10,659 bases of DNA from an uncultured bacterium. GTDB lineage: Bacteria > Bacillota > Clostridia > Lachnospirales > Lachnospiraceae. The stretch covers positions 1-10,659 of the forward strand of contig CAJMON010000090.1 in the NCBI GenBank assembly GCA_905214955.1, written 5' to 3'. The translations under genes and the position numbers were made by a program. The notes beneath the pieces are model-generated. The model had not been told where the DNA came from. It ran no database searches and saw only the letters and a program-made list of their open reading frames with translations. Positions 1-6,749 of this stretch are shown here, piece after piece (position 1 is the stretch's first letter; the number at the start of each line of letters is the position of its first letter).

Positions 1-715
1 TCGGTACACGCTGTGCAGAACCGATCAGTTTGCCGTTCAGTTCCGGAATAACCAGTCCGATTGCTTTAGCAGCACCAGTGCTGTTCGGAACGATGTTTAC
101 AGCGCCTGCACGGGATCTTCTCAGATCGCCTTTTCTCTGCGGGCCGTCCAGGATCATCTGATCACCGGTGTAAGCATGGATGGTAACCATGATACCAGAT
201 TTGATCGGTGCCAGTTCGTTCAGAGCTTTAGCCATCGGTGCCAGGCAGTTGGTGGTACAGGAAGCTGCAGAGATGATCTGATCTTCCGGTTTCAGAGTCT
301 CATGGTTTACATTGTAAACGATGGTCGGCAGATCATTTCCAGCCGGAGCGGAAATAACAACTTTGCGAGCACCTGCATTGATATGAGCCTGAGCTTTTGC
401 TTTGGAGGTGTAGAAGCCGGAGCACTCCAGAACTACGTCTACTCCCAGCTCGCCCCACGGGCAGTTGTTTGCATCCGGGAATGCATAGATCTTGATGGTC
501 TTGCCATCAACGGTGATGGAATCCTCGCCTGCGGAAACAGTGTCTGCCAGCGCATATTTACCCTGAGAAGAGTCATATTTTAATAAGTGAGCCAGCATCT
601 TCGGGGAAGTCAGATCGTTGATTGCTACTACTTCATATCCCTCTGCTCCAAACATCTGTCTGAATGCCAGACGGCCGATACGTCCGAAACCATTGATTGC
701 TACTTTTACTGCCAT
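1..715 (-). CDS. gap: type I glyceraldehyde-3-phosphate dehydrogenase, 3' end outside window
   Basis: Glycolytic enzyme of the cytosol. It oxidises and phosphorylates glyceraldehyde 3-phosphate to 1,3-bisphosphoglycerate, reducing NAD+. The first 238 residues are present and the frame is still open at base 1; the family is usually about 335-340 residues, so roughly 100 C-terminal residues are missing. Visible landmarks are the Rossmann dinucleotide loop INGFGRIGR at residues 7-15, Asp34 followed by Leu35 (an NAD-type pocket), the catalytic motif SAASCTTNC with nucleophile Cys153, and the catalytic His180 in TIHAYTGDQ. All key residues seen are intact. The ATG at 715-713 sits 9 bases after a perfect AGGAGG (725-730 on the plus strand), which fixes the start. 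The gene is divergent from the PHP/ABC operon and has its own promoter. The family assignment is very secure. Confidence 0.98.
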   Translation of the reverse strand, partial: MAVKVAINGFGRIGRLAFRQMFGAEGYEVVAINDLTSPKMLAHLLKYDSSQGKYALADTVSAGEDSITVDGKTIKIYAFPDANNCPWGELGVDVVLECSGFYTSKAKAQAHINAGARKVVISAPAGNDLPTIVYNVNHETLKPEDQIISAASCTTNCLAPMAKALNELAPIKSGIMVTIHAYTGDQMILDGPQRKGDLRRSRAGAVNIVPNSTGAAKAIGLVIPELNGKLIGSAQRVP

Positions 716-724
716 GATTAAATT

Positions 725-730
725 CCTCCT
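725..730 (-). promoter_or_regulatory. ribosome binding site of gap
   Basis: A perfect AGGAGG on the minus strand lies 9 bases before the ATG of gap. It confirms the start codon, since GAPDH is missed by simple complete-ORF searches here because its stop lies outside the window. Confidence 0.85.
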
Positions 731-781
731 AAATTAGTGCATGTAAATACATGTATTTTCCATTGCGTTTCTCACTTTTCT

Positions 782-799
782 TCGTTAAAGAAACAACAA
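782..799 (-). promoter_or_regulatory. Rex-like operator just downstream of the gap transcription start
   Basis: The minus-strand sequence TTGTTGTTTCTTTAACGA matches 11 of the 14 specified bases of the Rex consensus TTGTTAANNNNTTAACAA. It lies roughly at +3 to +20 relative to the predicted start, a natural repressor position. Rex is the NADH/NAD+-sensing repressor of many Gram-positive bacteria and controls genes of fermentation and NADH balance. Control of an NADH-producing enzyme would fit. The match is imperfect in the left half, so this is a candidate only. Confidence 0.45.
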
Positions 800-808
800 C
801 CTATTTGT

Positions 809-837
809 ATTTTACCTAATTTGACCTAAAAATTCAA
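809..837 (-). promoter_or_regulatory. sigma-A-type promoter of gap
   Basis: Read on the minus strand there is a -35 box TTGAAT (837-832), a 17-base spacer and a -10 box TAAAAT (814-809). This predicts a transcript start near 802 and a leader of about 87 bases. The spacer contains a direct repeat of TTAGGT with a period of 10 bases, which could be an operator. No other promoter-like pair of comparable quality lies between gap and the repeats. Confidence 0.75.
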
Positions 838-890
838 GCTATAAATTACTTTTTTTGCCACTGCTATAGACTTTTTATATTTTTTTTATT

Positions 891-1066
891 ATTATGATGC
901 CAGGGTGAAAAAGTCCGTGGCCCCTCGTGCTTGCACGAATGGGGACATCTGACTTTGGAACCCGCCCAGACATGAGCATAAAGTGGGGCAGGGGCCCCAT
1001 GATATGCGAATGGCTGGCAGAATTGCGTAAGTGCACAGCACGGAGCAATTCGTAAGGCATCATAAT
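891..1066. repeat. intergenic repeat, unit A, with 11-bp perfect inverted ends
   Basis: The 176-base unit begins ATTATGATGCC (891-901) and ends GGCATCATAAT (1056-1066), a perfect 11-base terminal inverted repeat. Inside, AAAGTC (910-915) can pair with GACTTT (951-956). These enclose a hairpin of CCCC-TCGTGC (921-930), loop TT, GCACGA (933-938), bulge AT and GGGG (941-944). A second hairpin pairs GAATTGC near 1020 with GCAATTC near 1046, with GTGC/GCAC inside. No transposase is encoded. It resembles a MITE or REP/BOX-type element. A structured RNA is an alternative. Confidence 0.8.
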
Positions 1067-1080
1067 TTTTATATTACTCC

Positions 1081-1188
1081 ATGCCAGGGTGAAAAAGTTA
1101 ATCGCATAAAGTGGGGCATGGCCCCCATGGTATGCGAATGGCTGGCAGAATTGCGTAAGTGCGCAGCACGAAGCACTTCGTCGGGCAT
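1081..1188. repeat. intergenic repeat, unit B, shorter copy of unit A
   Basis: Unit B starts with 18 bases identical to unit A (1081-1098 against 897-914). It lacks the first hairpin of A (about 915-975), then rejoins A at 1104-1118 (identical to 976-990). Over the next 71 bases I count 8 differences from A (about 89 percent identity). Its ends are ATGCC and GGCAT. The GAATTGC stem persists with one mismatch, and an extra hairpin ACGAAG/CTTCGT (1169-1182) appears. Conservation of the hairpin-rich part and loss of the first hairpin suggest modular structure. Confidence 0.8.
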
Positions 1189-1213
1189 CTTTCGACTCCA
1201 ATATCATTATATA

Positions 1214-1230
1214 GCATCATTATTTTTATA
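1214..1230. repeat. third partial repeat end next to the operon ribosome site
   Basis: GCATCATTATTTTTATA at 1214-1230 matches the right edge and flank of unit A (1057-1073) at 16 of 17 positions. It lies directly before the AGGAGG of the PHP gene. The repeats thus read as a partial tandem or nested arrangement whose last copy abuts the operon. The match is short and AT-rich, so part of it could be chance. Confidence 0.5.
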
Positions 1231-1232
1231 CC

Positions 1233-1238
1233 AGGAGG
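1233..1238 (+). promoter_or_regulatory. ribosome binding site selecting a TTG start
   Basis: A perfect AGGAGG ends 7 bases before TTG at 1246. The next ATG in frame (1302) would delete the HxH metal motif, and the upstream in-frame ATG (1159) lies inside repeat unit B with no ribosome site. TTG at 1246 is therefore the best start. Confidence 0.85.
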
Positions 1239-1245
1239 TGCTGTT

Positions 1246-2052
1246 TTGATCGCAGATTCCCATATTCATTCTTCTTTTTCCGCCGATTCGGACGCTCCCA
1301 TGGAGGAAATGATCCGCCGCGGCATCAGCCTCGGCCTCTCCTCCATGTGCTTTACGGAACATATGGACCGGGATTTTCCGAATGACCCCAATCACGATTT
1401 TGAGGTAGACACCGGTACCTATTACCAGGAATTCTTACGCCTGAAAGATCTTTTTTCCGGCCAGATGGATCTGCGTTTCGGCATTGAACTGGGACTGGAG
1501 CCTCATCTGGCTGCTTCCCATCACACCTATCTGGCCTCCTGGCCTTTTGACTATGTAATCGGCTCTTCCCATCTTATCGACGGAGAAGATCCTTATTACC
1601 CTTTTTATTATGAAGGAAAAGACGAGGCTGCCTGTTACCGCCGGTATTTTGAATCGGTTCTGGAAAATCTCCAGGCCTTTGGGGAAATGGATGCTTACGG
1701 CCACTTAGATTACGTGGTCCGCTACGGTCCTTCCAAGAATGCCCATTACACCTACGAGGCTTATGCAGACCTTCTGGAGCCCATTCTGGACATGCTGATT
1801 GAAAAACAGACTGCCCTGGAACTTAATACTGCAGGCTTTAAATATGGGCTCGGACATTCCAATCCCCACGAAGACATTCTGCGCCGCTATCGGGAAAAAG
1901 GCGGGGAGCTCATCACTATTGGCAGTGATGCCCACGCTCCGGAGCATCTGGCTTTTGATTTTTCCAAAGTTGGCAGCATTTTACAAAATGCCGGTTTCCG
2001 CTACTATACCATTTTCCGAAACCGGAACCCCATCATGCTTCCCTTTGCATAA
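1246..2052 (+). CDS. PHP-family phosphoesterase (histidinol-phosphatase-like)
   Basis: A 268-residue cytosolic metal-dependent phosphoesterase of the PHP superfamily, closest in layout to HisK/HisJ-type histidinol phosphatases, which are of similar size. The usual metal ligands can be traced: DSHIHS (His6, His8), TEHMD (Glu38-His39), GIELG (Glu81), SSH (His109), YGHLD (His153) and IGSDAH (Asp228, His230). All are present, so it should be active. The start is TTG at 1246, chosen from the AGGAGG 7 bases upstream and the position of the HxH motif. It is the first gene of a likely operon: the ABC ATPase begins 27 bases after its stop and no histidine-biosynthesis gene is nearby. I infer that it dephosphorylates a compound linked to the transporter rather than histidinol phosphate. 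A genuine orphan histidinol phosphatase remains possible. Family assignment is secure, substrate unknown. Confidence 0.9.
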   Translation: MIADSHIHSSFSADSDAPMEEMIRRGISLGLSSMCFTEHMDRDFPNDPNHDFEVDTGTYYQEFLRLKDLFSGQMDLRFGIELGLEPHLAASHHTYLASWPFDYVIGSSHLIDGEDPYYPFYYEGKDEAACYRRYFESVLENLQAFGEMDAYGHLDYVVRYGPSKNAHYTYEAYADLLEPILDMLIEKQTALELNTAGFKYGLGHSNPHEDILRRYREKGGELITIGSDAHAPEHLAFDFSKVGSILQNAGFRYYTIFRNRNPIMLPFA

Positions 2053-2079
2053 CCCTCTATTGAAAGGATTTTATAAATC

Positions 2080-3186
2080 ATGAAAATTGTACTCAAAGAC
2101 CTTACCAAAACATTTCCCGCCAGGGGAAGAAAATCACAGGAAGAAGTCACAGCTGTAGACCATTTTTCCTTTGAACTTCCTGACGGACAGCTGGTTGGAC
2201 TTTTAGGCCCTTCCGGCTGTGGAAAAAGCACTACCTTAAATATGATCTGCGGCCTTCTGTCTCCTTCCTGCGGCCAGATCTTTTTCGGTGAACAGGATGT
2301 GACCAGGCTTCCACCGGAAAAGCGGGGCGTTGGCATGGTGTTCCAGAACTATGCCCTCTATCCTCATCTTACCGTCCGCCAGAATATCCGTTTTCCTCTG
2401 GAAAATCTGAAAGGGAAAGAAAAACTTTCCAAAAGCCAGCTGGAAGGACGTGTAAATGAAGCTGCCAGACTGGTACAGATTGAAGAACTTATGAACCGCA
2501 AGCCCGGTGAGCTTTCCGGCGGCCAGCAGCAGCGCGTGGCCATTGCCAGAGCCCTGGTGAAAATGCCCCAGGTTCTTCTTCTGGACGAACCTCTTTCCAA
2601 CCTGGACGCCAGACTGCGTCTTGCCACCCGTGAAGAAATCCGCCGTATCCAGAAAGCCACCGGCATTACTACTGTTTTTGTCACCCATGACCAGGAAGAA
2701 GCCATGAGCATTTCGGATCTGATTGTGGTGATGAACCATGGCGTGGTACAGCAGATTGGAAAACCACAGGACGTGTATGACCACCCGGCCAACCTGTTTG
2801 TGGCAAAATTTCTTGGCTCCCCTCCCATCAATGTCTTCTCCGGTGAAGTGAAGCATCAAAAACTTTTTCTGGACCATATACCGGTTCTGGATGTGCCTGG
2901 CATTGCCGATCAGCCGGTATGGGCTGCCATTCGTCCCGAAGGATTTGTTCTCTCCAAAGACGGTCCTCTCTCCTGCCATTTAAACGGCGTGGAAGTCATG
3001 GGCCGGGATATCAGCGTGGTTTCTTCCCATCCTGCCTGTACCACTCCTTCCATCCGTTCTATTATTACCGCAGAAAGTCCGGTAGATGTTTCGGCTTCTT
3101 CCGTCCGTTTTTCTTTAAAACCTGGAAAAGTCTTTCTCTTCCACAAAGAGACCGAAGTACGCTTAGACCCGGATATCCAGCACTGA
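2080..3186 (+). CDS. ABC importer ATPase, MalK/UgpC/MsmK family
   Basis: A 368-residue ATPase that powers solute import from the cytosolic face of the membrane. In order it shows Walker A GPSGCGKST (43-51), Q-loop Gln89, signature LSGGQ (145-149), Walker B LLLDEP (166-171), D-loop NLD (174-176) and switch His203 in VFVTHDQ. A regulatory C-terminal region of TOBE type follows from about residue 240 to the end, with the characteristic IRPEGF stretch. All catalytic residues are intact and the length is typical for the MalK/UgpC group. The ATG at 2080 follows AAAGGA (2063-2068). Many Firmicute CUT1 importers lack their own ATPase and share one encoded elsewhere, so a dedicated copy here suggests a self-contained system. 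Substrate choice between sugars, polyols and glycerol phosphates cannot be read from the ATPase. Confidence 0.95.
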   Translation: MKIVLKDLTKTFPARGRKSQEEVTAVDHFSFELPDGQLVGLLGPSGCGKSTTLNMICGLLSPSCGQIFFGEQDVTRLPPEKRGVGMVFQNYALYPHLTVRQNIRFPLENLKGKEKLSKSQLEGRVNEAARLVQIEELMNRKPGELSGGQQQRVAIARALVKMPQVLLLDEPLSNLDARLRLATREEIRRIQKATGITTVFVTHDQEEAMSISDLIVVMNHGVVQQIGKPQDVYDHPANLFVAKFLGSPPINVFSGEVKHQKLFLDHIPVLDVPGIADQPVWAAIRPEGFVLSKDGPLSCHLNGVEVMGRDISVVSSHPACTTPSIRSIITAESPVDVSASSVRFSLKPGKVFLFHKETEVRLDPDIQH

Positions 3187-3202
3187 AAGGAGCTTTCCCA
3201 TC

Positions 3203-4096
3203 ATGGATAAACGAAATTTGAAAGGCTGGCTGTACCTGCTTCCTGCCATCCTGTTTCTGGGCGCTTTTATGGTCTACCCTCTCATTGATGTCTTTATTTA
3301 CTCCTTTGAAGAGGGCTATAACTCTGCCTCCCAAACTTCTTACGGCACAGGACTTTATAACTACAGCTACGTGCTTCACGACCCGTATTTTCTCCAGGCG
3401 CTGAAAAATACCTTTCTGCTGGTCATCATTACCGTGCCTCTCTCCACCGGACTGGCCCTTGTAATCTCCACCGCCTTAAGCTCCATCAAGCCCCTTCGCA
3501 GCCTGTTTCAGACCGTCTATTTTCTGCCTTATGTGACCAATACTCTGGCTGTCGGGCTGGTATTTATGATCCTGTTTAAAAAGACTCCCTACACAGACGG
3601 ACTAGTGAATCTGGTCATCGGCTGGTTTGGAAAAGGGCCTGTGGACTTTATTGACGGCCCCTACTGGGCAAAGATGTTTGTCTTATGTTTCTATACCATC
3701 TGGATCGTTATGCCCTTTAAGATTCTGATCCTTACCAGCGCTCTGGCCTCTGTGGACCGGACGTATTACAACGCTGCCCGGGTAGACGGCACTTCCCGTT
3801 TCCGGATTTTTTACAAAATCACGCTGCCTATGATTTCACCTATGCTCTTTTACCTGGTAATCACTGGATTTATCGGCGCTTTCAAGGCATACAGCGATGC
3901 CGTGGCTCTGTTTGGCACCAACTTAAATGCCGCCGGAATGAACACCATTGTTGGCTACGTCTACGACATGCTTTACGGAGACAGCGGCGGCTATCCTTCC
4001 TATGCGTCTGCCGCAGCCATTCTTTTGTTCTGCATTGTTTTGACCATCACCTGCATCAACCTGCTGGTGCGCCGCAGACACGTTTACTATTCCTGA
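3203..4096 (+). CDS. ABC importer permease, MalF/UgpA type
   Basis: A 297-residue inner-membrane permease of the CUT1 class with about six membrane-spanning segments. The first begins at about residue 8 (LKGWLYLLPAILFLG), as is typical for UgpA-like proteins without the extra N-terminal segments of enteric MalF. The EAA-type cytoplasmic loop that docks on the ATPase is visible at about residues 188-212 (YYNAARVDGTSRFRIFYK, with the conserved Gly196 and a LP pair following). The ribosome site AAAGGAG (3186-3192) overlaps the last base of the ATPase stop codon, giving a 16-base gap and indicating translation within one transcript. It would pair with the next gene product as a heterodimer. Confidence 0.93.
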   Translation: MDKRNLKGWLYLLPAILFLGAFMVYPLIDVFIYSFEEGYNSASQTSYGTGLYNYSYVLHDPYFLQALKNTFLLVIITVPLSTGLALVISTALSSIKPLRSLFQTVYFLPYVTNTLAVGLVFMILFKKTPYTDGLVNLVIGWFGKGPVDFIDGPYWAKMFVLCFYTIWIVMPFKILILTSALASVDRTYYNAARVDGTSRFRIFYKITLPMISPMLFYLVITGFIGAFKAYSDAVALFGTNLNAAGMNTIVGYVYDMLYGDSGGYPSYASAAAILLFCIVLTITCINLLVRRRHVYYS

Positions 4097-4128
4097 TTCA
4101 AAAACTTCTTACTGTTAAAGGATGCATT

Positions 4129-5004
4129 ATGGAAAAACAAACCGATTCAAAAAATTTTACAAAGACTTCCGCATTTGGTGAGTGCTTGTGGAAAGGCCTG
4201 ATCTACGTTCTTCTGATTATCTGGGCCGGTATTGTCCTGTTTCCTTTTTACTGGATGGTGCTCACCTCCTTAAAAAGCTACGGCTCCTACAATGCAGAGC
4301 ATATCCCCGCCTTCTTTACCGCTTCTCCCACCCTGGAAAATTATGCGGATGCTTTTACGGCTGTTCCACTTGGCCGGTATCTGTTAAACACCGTGGTTTT
4401 TACCACCATTACCACTGCCCTGATGATGATTGTCATTGTACTGGCAGCCTTTGCCTTTGCCAGGCTTGCTTTTCGGGGGAAAAATCTGATGTTCACCCTG
4501 TTTCTTTCCCTAATGATGATTCCCAATGAACTGGTAGTCATCACCAACTTTGTCACCATCACCAATTTAAACCTGCGCAATACCTTCACCGGTCTGATCC
4601 TGCCTTCTGTGACTTCCGTATTTTATATTTACCTGCTGAAAGAAAATTTTGAGCAGGTCCCTGATGAACTCTACCGGGCTGCCAAGGTGGACGGCACTTC
4701 CGATTTGAAATACCTGTTTAAGGTGCTGATTCCCATCTGCCGTCCCACCATTGTCACAGTTGTCATTTTAAAAGTCATTGAATGCTGGAATGCCTACGTA
4801 TGGCCCAGGCTGATTACCGATGATCCCAATTATTATCTGGTCTCCAACGGTATTCAGGAAATCCGTGAAAACGGTTTCGGCCGTGAAAACATTCCTGCCA
4901 TGATGGCCGCCGTTGTGGTTATTTCCCTGCCTCTTGTCATTTTGTTTCTGATATTCCGGAAAAAAGTCATGGCAGGCGTTTCGAGAGGAGGTCTCAAAGG
5001 ATGA
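4129..5004 (+). CDS. ABC importer permease, MalG/UgpE type
   Basis: A 291-residue inner-membrane permease and partner of the preceding one. The first membrane segment is at about residues 22-45 (IYVLLIIWAGIVLFPFYWM), followed by the typical LTSLKS and periplasm-facing ENY segment of MalG-like proteins. The EAA-type loop is at about residues 181-205 (LYRAAKVDGTSDLKYLFK). Roughly six membrane segments are expected and the length is normal. The ATG at 4129 follows AAAGGA (4117-4122), 32 bases after the stop of the upstream permease. Its own stop overlaps the start of the binding-protein gene in an ATGA, a sign of translational coupling. Confidence 0.93.
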   Translation: MEKQTDSKNFTKTSAFGECLWKGLIYVLLIIWAGIVLFPFYWMVLTSLKSYGSYNAEHIPAFFTASPTLENYADAFTAVPLGRYLLNTVVFTTITTALMMIVIVLAAFAFARLAFRGKNLMFTLFLSLMMIPNELVVITNFVTITNLNLRNTFTGLILPSVTSVFYIYLLKENFEQVPDELYRAAKVDGTSDLKYLFKVLIPICRPTIVTVVILKVIECWNAYVWPRLITDDPNYYLVSNGIQEIRENGFGRENIPAMMAAVVVISLPLVILFLIFRKKVMAGVSRGGLKG

Positions 5005-6608
5005 AACATCTTTTCAGAAAAGCGTGGGCTCTTGCCCTTGCAGGCGCATCCATTCTCTGCCTGTGTACGGGCTGCCACGGCACTGCCGAGCGCACCACCT
5101 TTGCCCTTCCTGATACCTTTGACACTTCCAAATCCTACGAGGTGACTTTCTGGGCCAAAAACGATACCAACAAGACTCAGACCGATATTTACAAAAAGGC
5201 CATTGCCGATTTTGAAGCGCTGTATCCCAACATTACGGTGAATCTGAAACTTTATACAGATTATGGGAAAATTTACAACGACGTCATCACCAACCTGGCT
5301 ACCGGAACCACACCGGATGTGTGCATCACCTACCCGGACCACATTGCCACCTACTTAACCGGTGAAAATACGGTGGTTCCCCTAGACGATCTTCTTACGG
5401 ATCCCCGGTACGGCCTTGGGGGGAGTGCACTTTCCTTCTCCTCTCCCACCGTGGATGAAATTATCCCGGAATTTCTGGAGGAATGTTCTTTCTCCGGCCA
5501 CTGCTATGCTCTTCCCTTTATGCGTTCTACGGAAGCCTGCTACGTCAACAAAACGTACGTGGAAGCCCTTGGATACACCCTTCCGGAAACACTGACCTGG
5601 GATTTTATCTGGGAAGTATCCGAAGCCGCCACTGCCAAAAATGCGGACGGTACTTTTGCCTTAAACGGACAGGATGTGCTTATTCCTTTTATTTACAAAT
5701 CCTCTGACAACATGATGATCCAGATGCTCCGTCAGCAGGACGCCGGATATTCCACTGATTCCGGTGAGATTCTCCTGTTTAATGACACGACTTCTTCCAT
5801 TTTGTCCCAGGTGGCAGAGCATGTAAAATCCGGTGCATTTTCCACTTTCAAAGTGTCCGGCTATCCTGCAAACTTTCTCAATGCCGGCCAGTGTGTTTTT
5901 GCTATTGACTCCACTGCCGGAGCCACCTGGATGGGCACCCATGCGCCGCTGTCCGATATCAGTGCCGATGCTCTGATAGATTTTGAAACTCAGGTGATGA
6001 CTGTTCCCCAGTATAATCCTTCCCATCCGGAAATGATTTCCCAGGGGCCGTCTCTTTGTGTGTTCAATAAAGAAGATCCCCAGCAGGTGCTTGCCTCTTG
6101 GCTCTTTGCCCAGTACCTTCTTTCCAATGATGTACAGATTGCTTATTCTGAAACAGAAGGCTACATTCCTGTGACTTCCAAAGCCCAGGACTCTGCAGAA
6201 TATCAGGATTATTTATCCCGTGCCGGAGAAGACAACAGCACCTACTACGATGTGAAAATCCAGGCCTCCAAAATGCTTTTAGACCACACCGACGACACCT
6301 TTGTAACACCTGTATTCAATGGTTCTGCTTCCCTGCGTGACGCTGCCGGACAGCTGATTGAGGATACTGTCAAGGCCATCCGCCGGAAAAAGACGGTGGA
6401 CGATTCCTTTATTCAGGAACTTTACGCCAATGTTTCCTCCCTGTACCGTTTAGACCAGATTGAAGTGTCCTCCTCCGGAAAGAAAGATCTTGGTCCCCTG
6501 CCAGGCGCTTCTGTAGCCCTGCTCGTTTCCCTGGCCGTTGTCTGGGTGCTGATCGGACTGTATCTTTTCGCAGATACCCTGCGGAAACGCCGGAAAACTC
6601 CCCGTTGA
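5001..6608 (+). CDS. extracellular solute-binding lipoprotein (family 1) with C-terminal membrane anchor
   Basis: A 535-residue solute receptor of the importer. The N-terminus has a basic start, a hydrophobic stretch and a lipobox-like CTGC with Cys25 as the probable lipidated residue (Cys at -3 is unusual, but LCTGC is plausible). The mature part has the family-1 pattern: YEVTFWAKND near residue 46, IADFEALYPNITV near 67, GTTPDV near 98, then VVPLDDL and a YALPFM segment. This is like the glycerol-phosphate/sugar-binding UgpB/MalE group. Oddly, after the normal end there is a linker and a hydrophobic helix at about 503-524, ending in the basic tail TLRKRRKTPR. Such receptors normally have only one anchor. 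The ATG at 5001 overlaps the permease stop and follows AGGAGG (4986-4991) by 9 bases. No terminator is evident after it. Ligand unknown. Confidence 0.92.
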   Translation: MKHLFRKAWALALAGASILCLCTGCHGTAERTTFALPDTFDTSKSYEVTFWAKNDTNKTQTDIYKKAIADFEALYPNITVNLKLYTDYGKIYNDVITNLATGTTPDVCITYPDHIATYLTGENTVVPLDDLLTDPRYGLGGSALSFSSPTVDEIIPEFLEECSFSGHCYALPFMRSTEACYVNKTYVEALGYTLPETLTWDFIWEVSEAATAKNADGTFALNGQDVLIPFIYKSSDNMMIQMLRQQDAGYSTDSGEILLFNDTTSSILSQVAEHVKSGAFSTFKVSGYPANFLNAGQCVFAIDSTAGATWMGTHAPLSDISADALIDFETQVMTVPQYNPSHPEMISQGPSLCVFNKEDPQQVLASWLFAQYLLSNDVQIAYSETEGYIPVTSKAQDSAEYQDYLSRAGEDNSTYYDVKIQASKMLLDHTDDTFVTPVFNGSASLRDAAGQLIEDTVKAIRRKKTVDDSFIQELYANVSSLYRLDQIEVSSSGKKDLGPLPGASVALLVSLAVVWVLIGLYLFADTLRKRRKTPR

Positions 6609-6662
6609 GTTTACTGTAAAGACACCTGTATGCATGTCTGTAAAAGAAAATTGAAACAGGCA

Positions 6663-6690
6663 TTGATTTTCAGGAAATTCTGAGTATAAT
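6663..6690 (+). promoter_or_regulatory. sigma-A-type promoter of the OB-fold secreted protein gene
   Basis: A -35 box TTGATT (6663-6668), a 16-base spacer and a perfect -10 box TATAAT (6685-6690) predict a start near 6697 and a leader of about 53 bases. The gene therefore need not rely on read-through from the transporter operon, although no clear terminator separates them. Confidence 0.7.
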
Positions 6691-6749
6691 AAAAGAGAGC
6701 AATTGACCATCCCTTATCAAGAAAAAGAAATGAAAAGAGGAGAACACTT

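Larger units (their letters stand above)
716..1245. other. 530-base divergent intergenic region
   Basis: This region separates gap (minus) from the PHP/ABC operon (plus). From left to right it holds the gap ribosome site, a short palindrome ATGTAAATACAT at 741-752, the Rex-like site, the gap promoter and an AT-rich stretch. Two repeat units then occupy about 891-1230, followed by the ribosome site of the next gene. Open frames here (875-1207 minus, 1031-1249 plus) follow the repeats and show no protein-like features. I could not find a convincing plus-strand promoter for the operon. If transcription starts here, it probably begins within or just after the repeats. Confidence 0.7.

Noticed and set aside
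176..583. Plus-strand open frame of 135 codons
   Set aside because: It is the antisense shadow of gap, which shows intact catalytic motifs on the other strand.
1185..1213. Possible operon promoter using TATATA at 1208-1213
   Set aside because: No acceptable -35 box at 16-18 bases upstream.
875..1249. Open frames on both strands over the repeats (875-1207 minus, 1031-1249 plus)
   Set aside because: They follow the repeat units, have no convincing ribosome site and give no protein-like pattern.
2236..2979. Minus-strand open frame of 247 codons
   Set aside because: Antisense to the ABC ATPase, whose Walker and signature motifs prove the plus-strand frame.
4866..4879. Catabolite-responsive-element-like sequence TGAAAACGGTTTCG
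   Set aside because: It lies deep inside the second permease gene, encodes conserved-looking residues, and differs at the last consensus base; most likely chance.
6609..6656. Possible terminator after the binding-protein gene (AGACA/TGTCT arms)
   Set aside because: The stem is only 5 bases, is AT-rich and has no T run.
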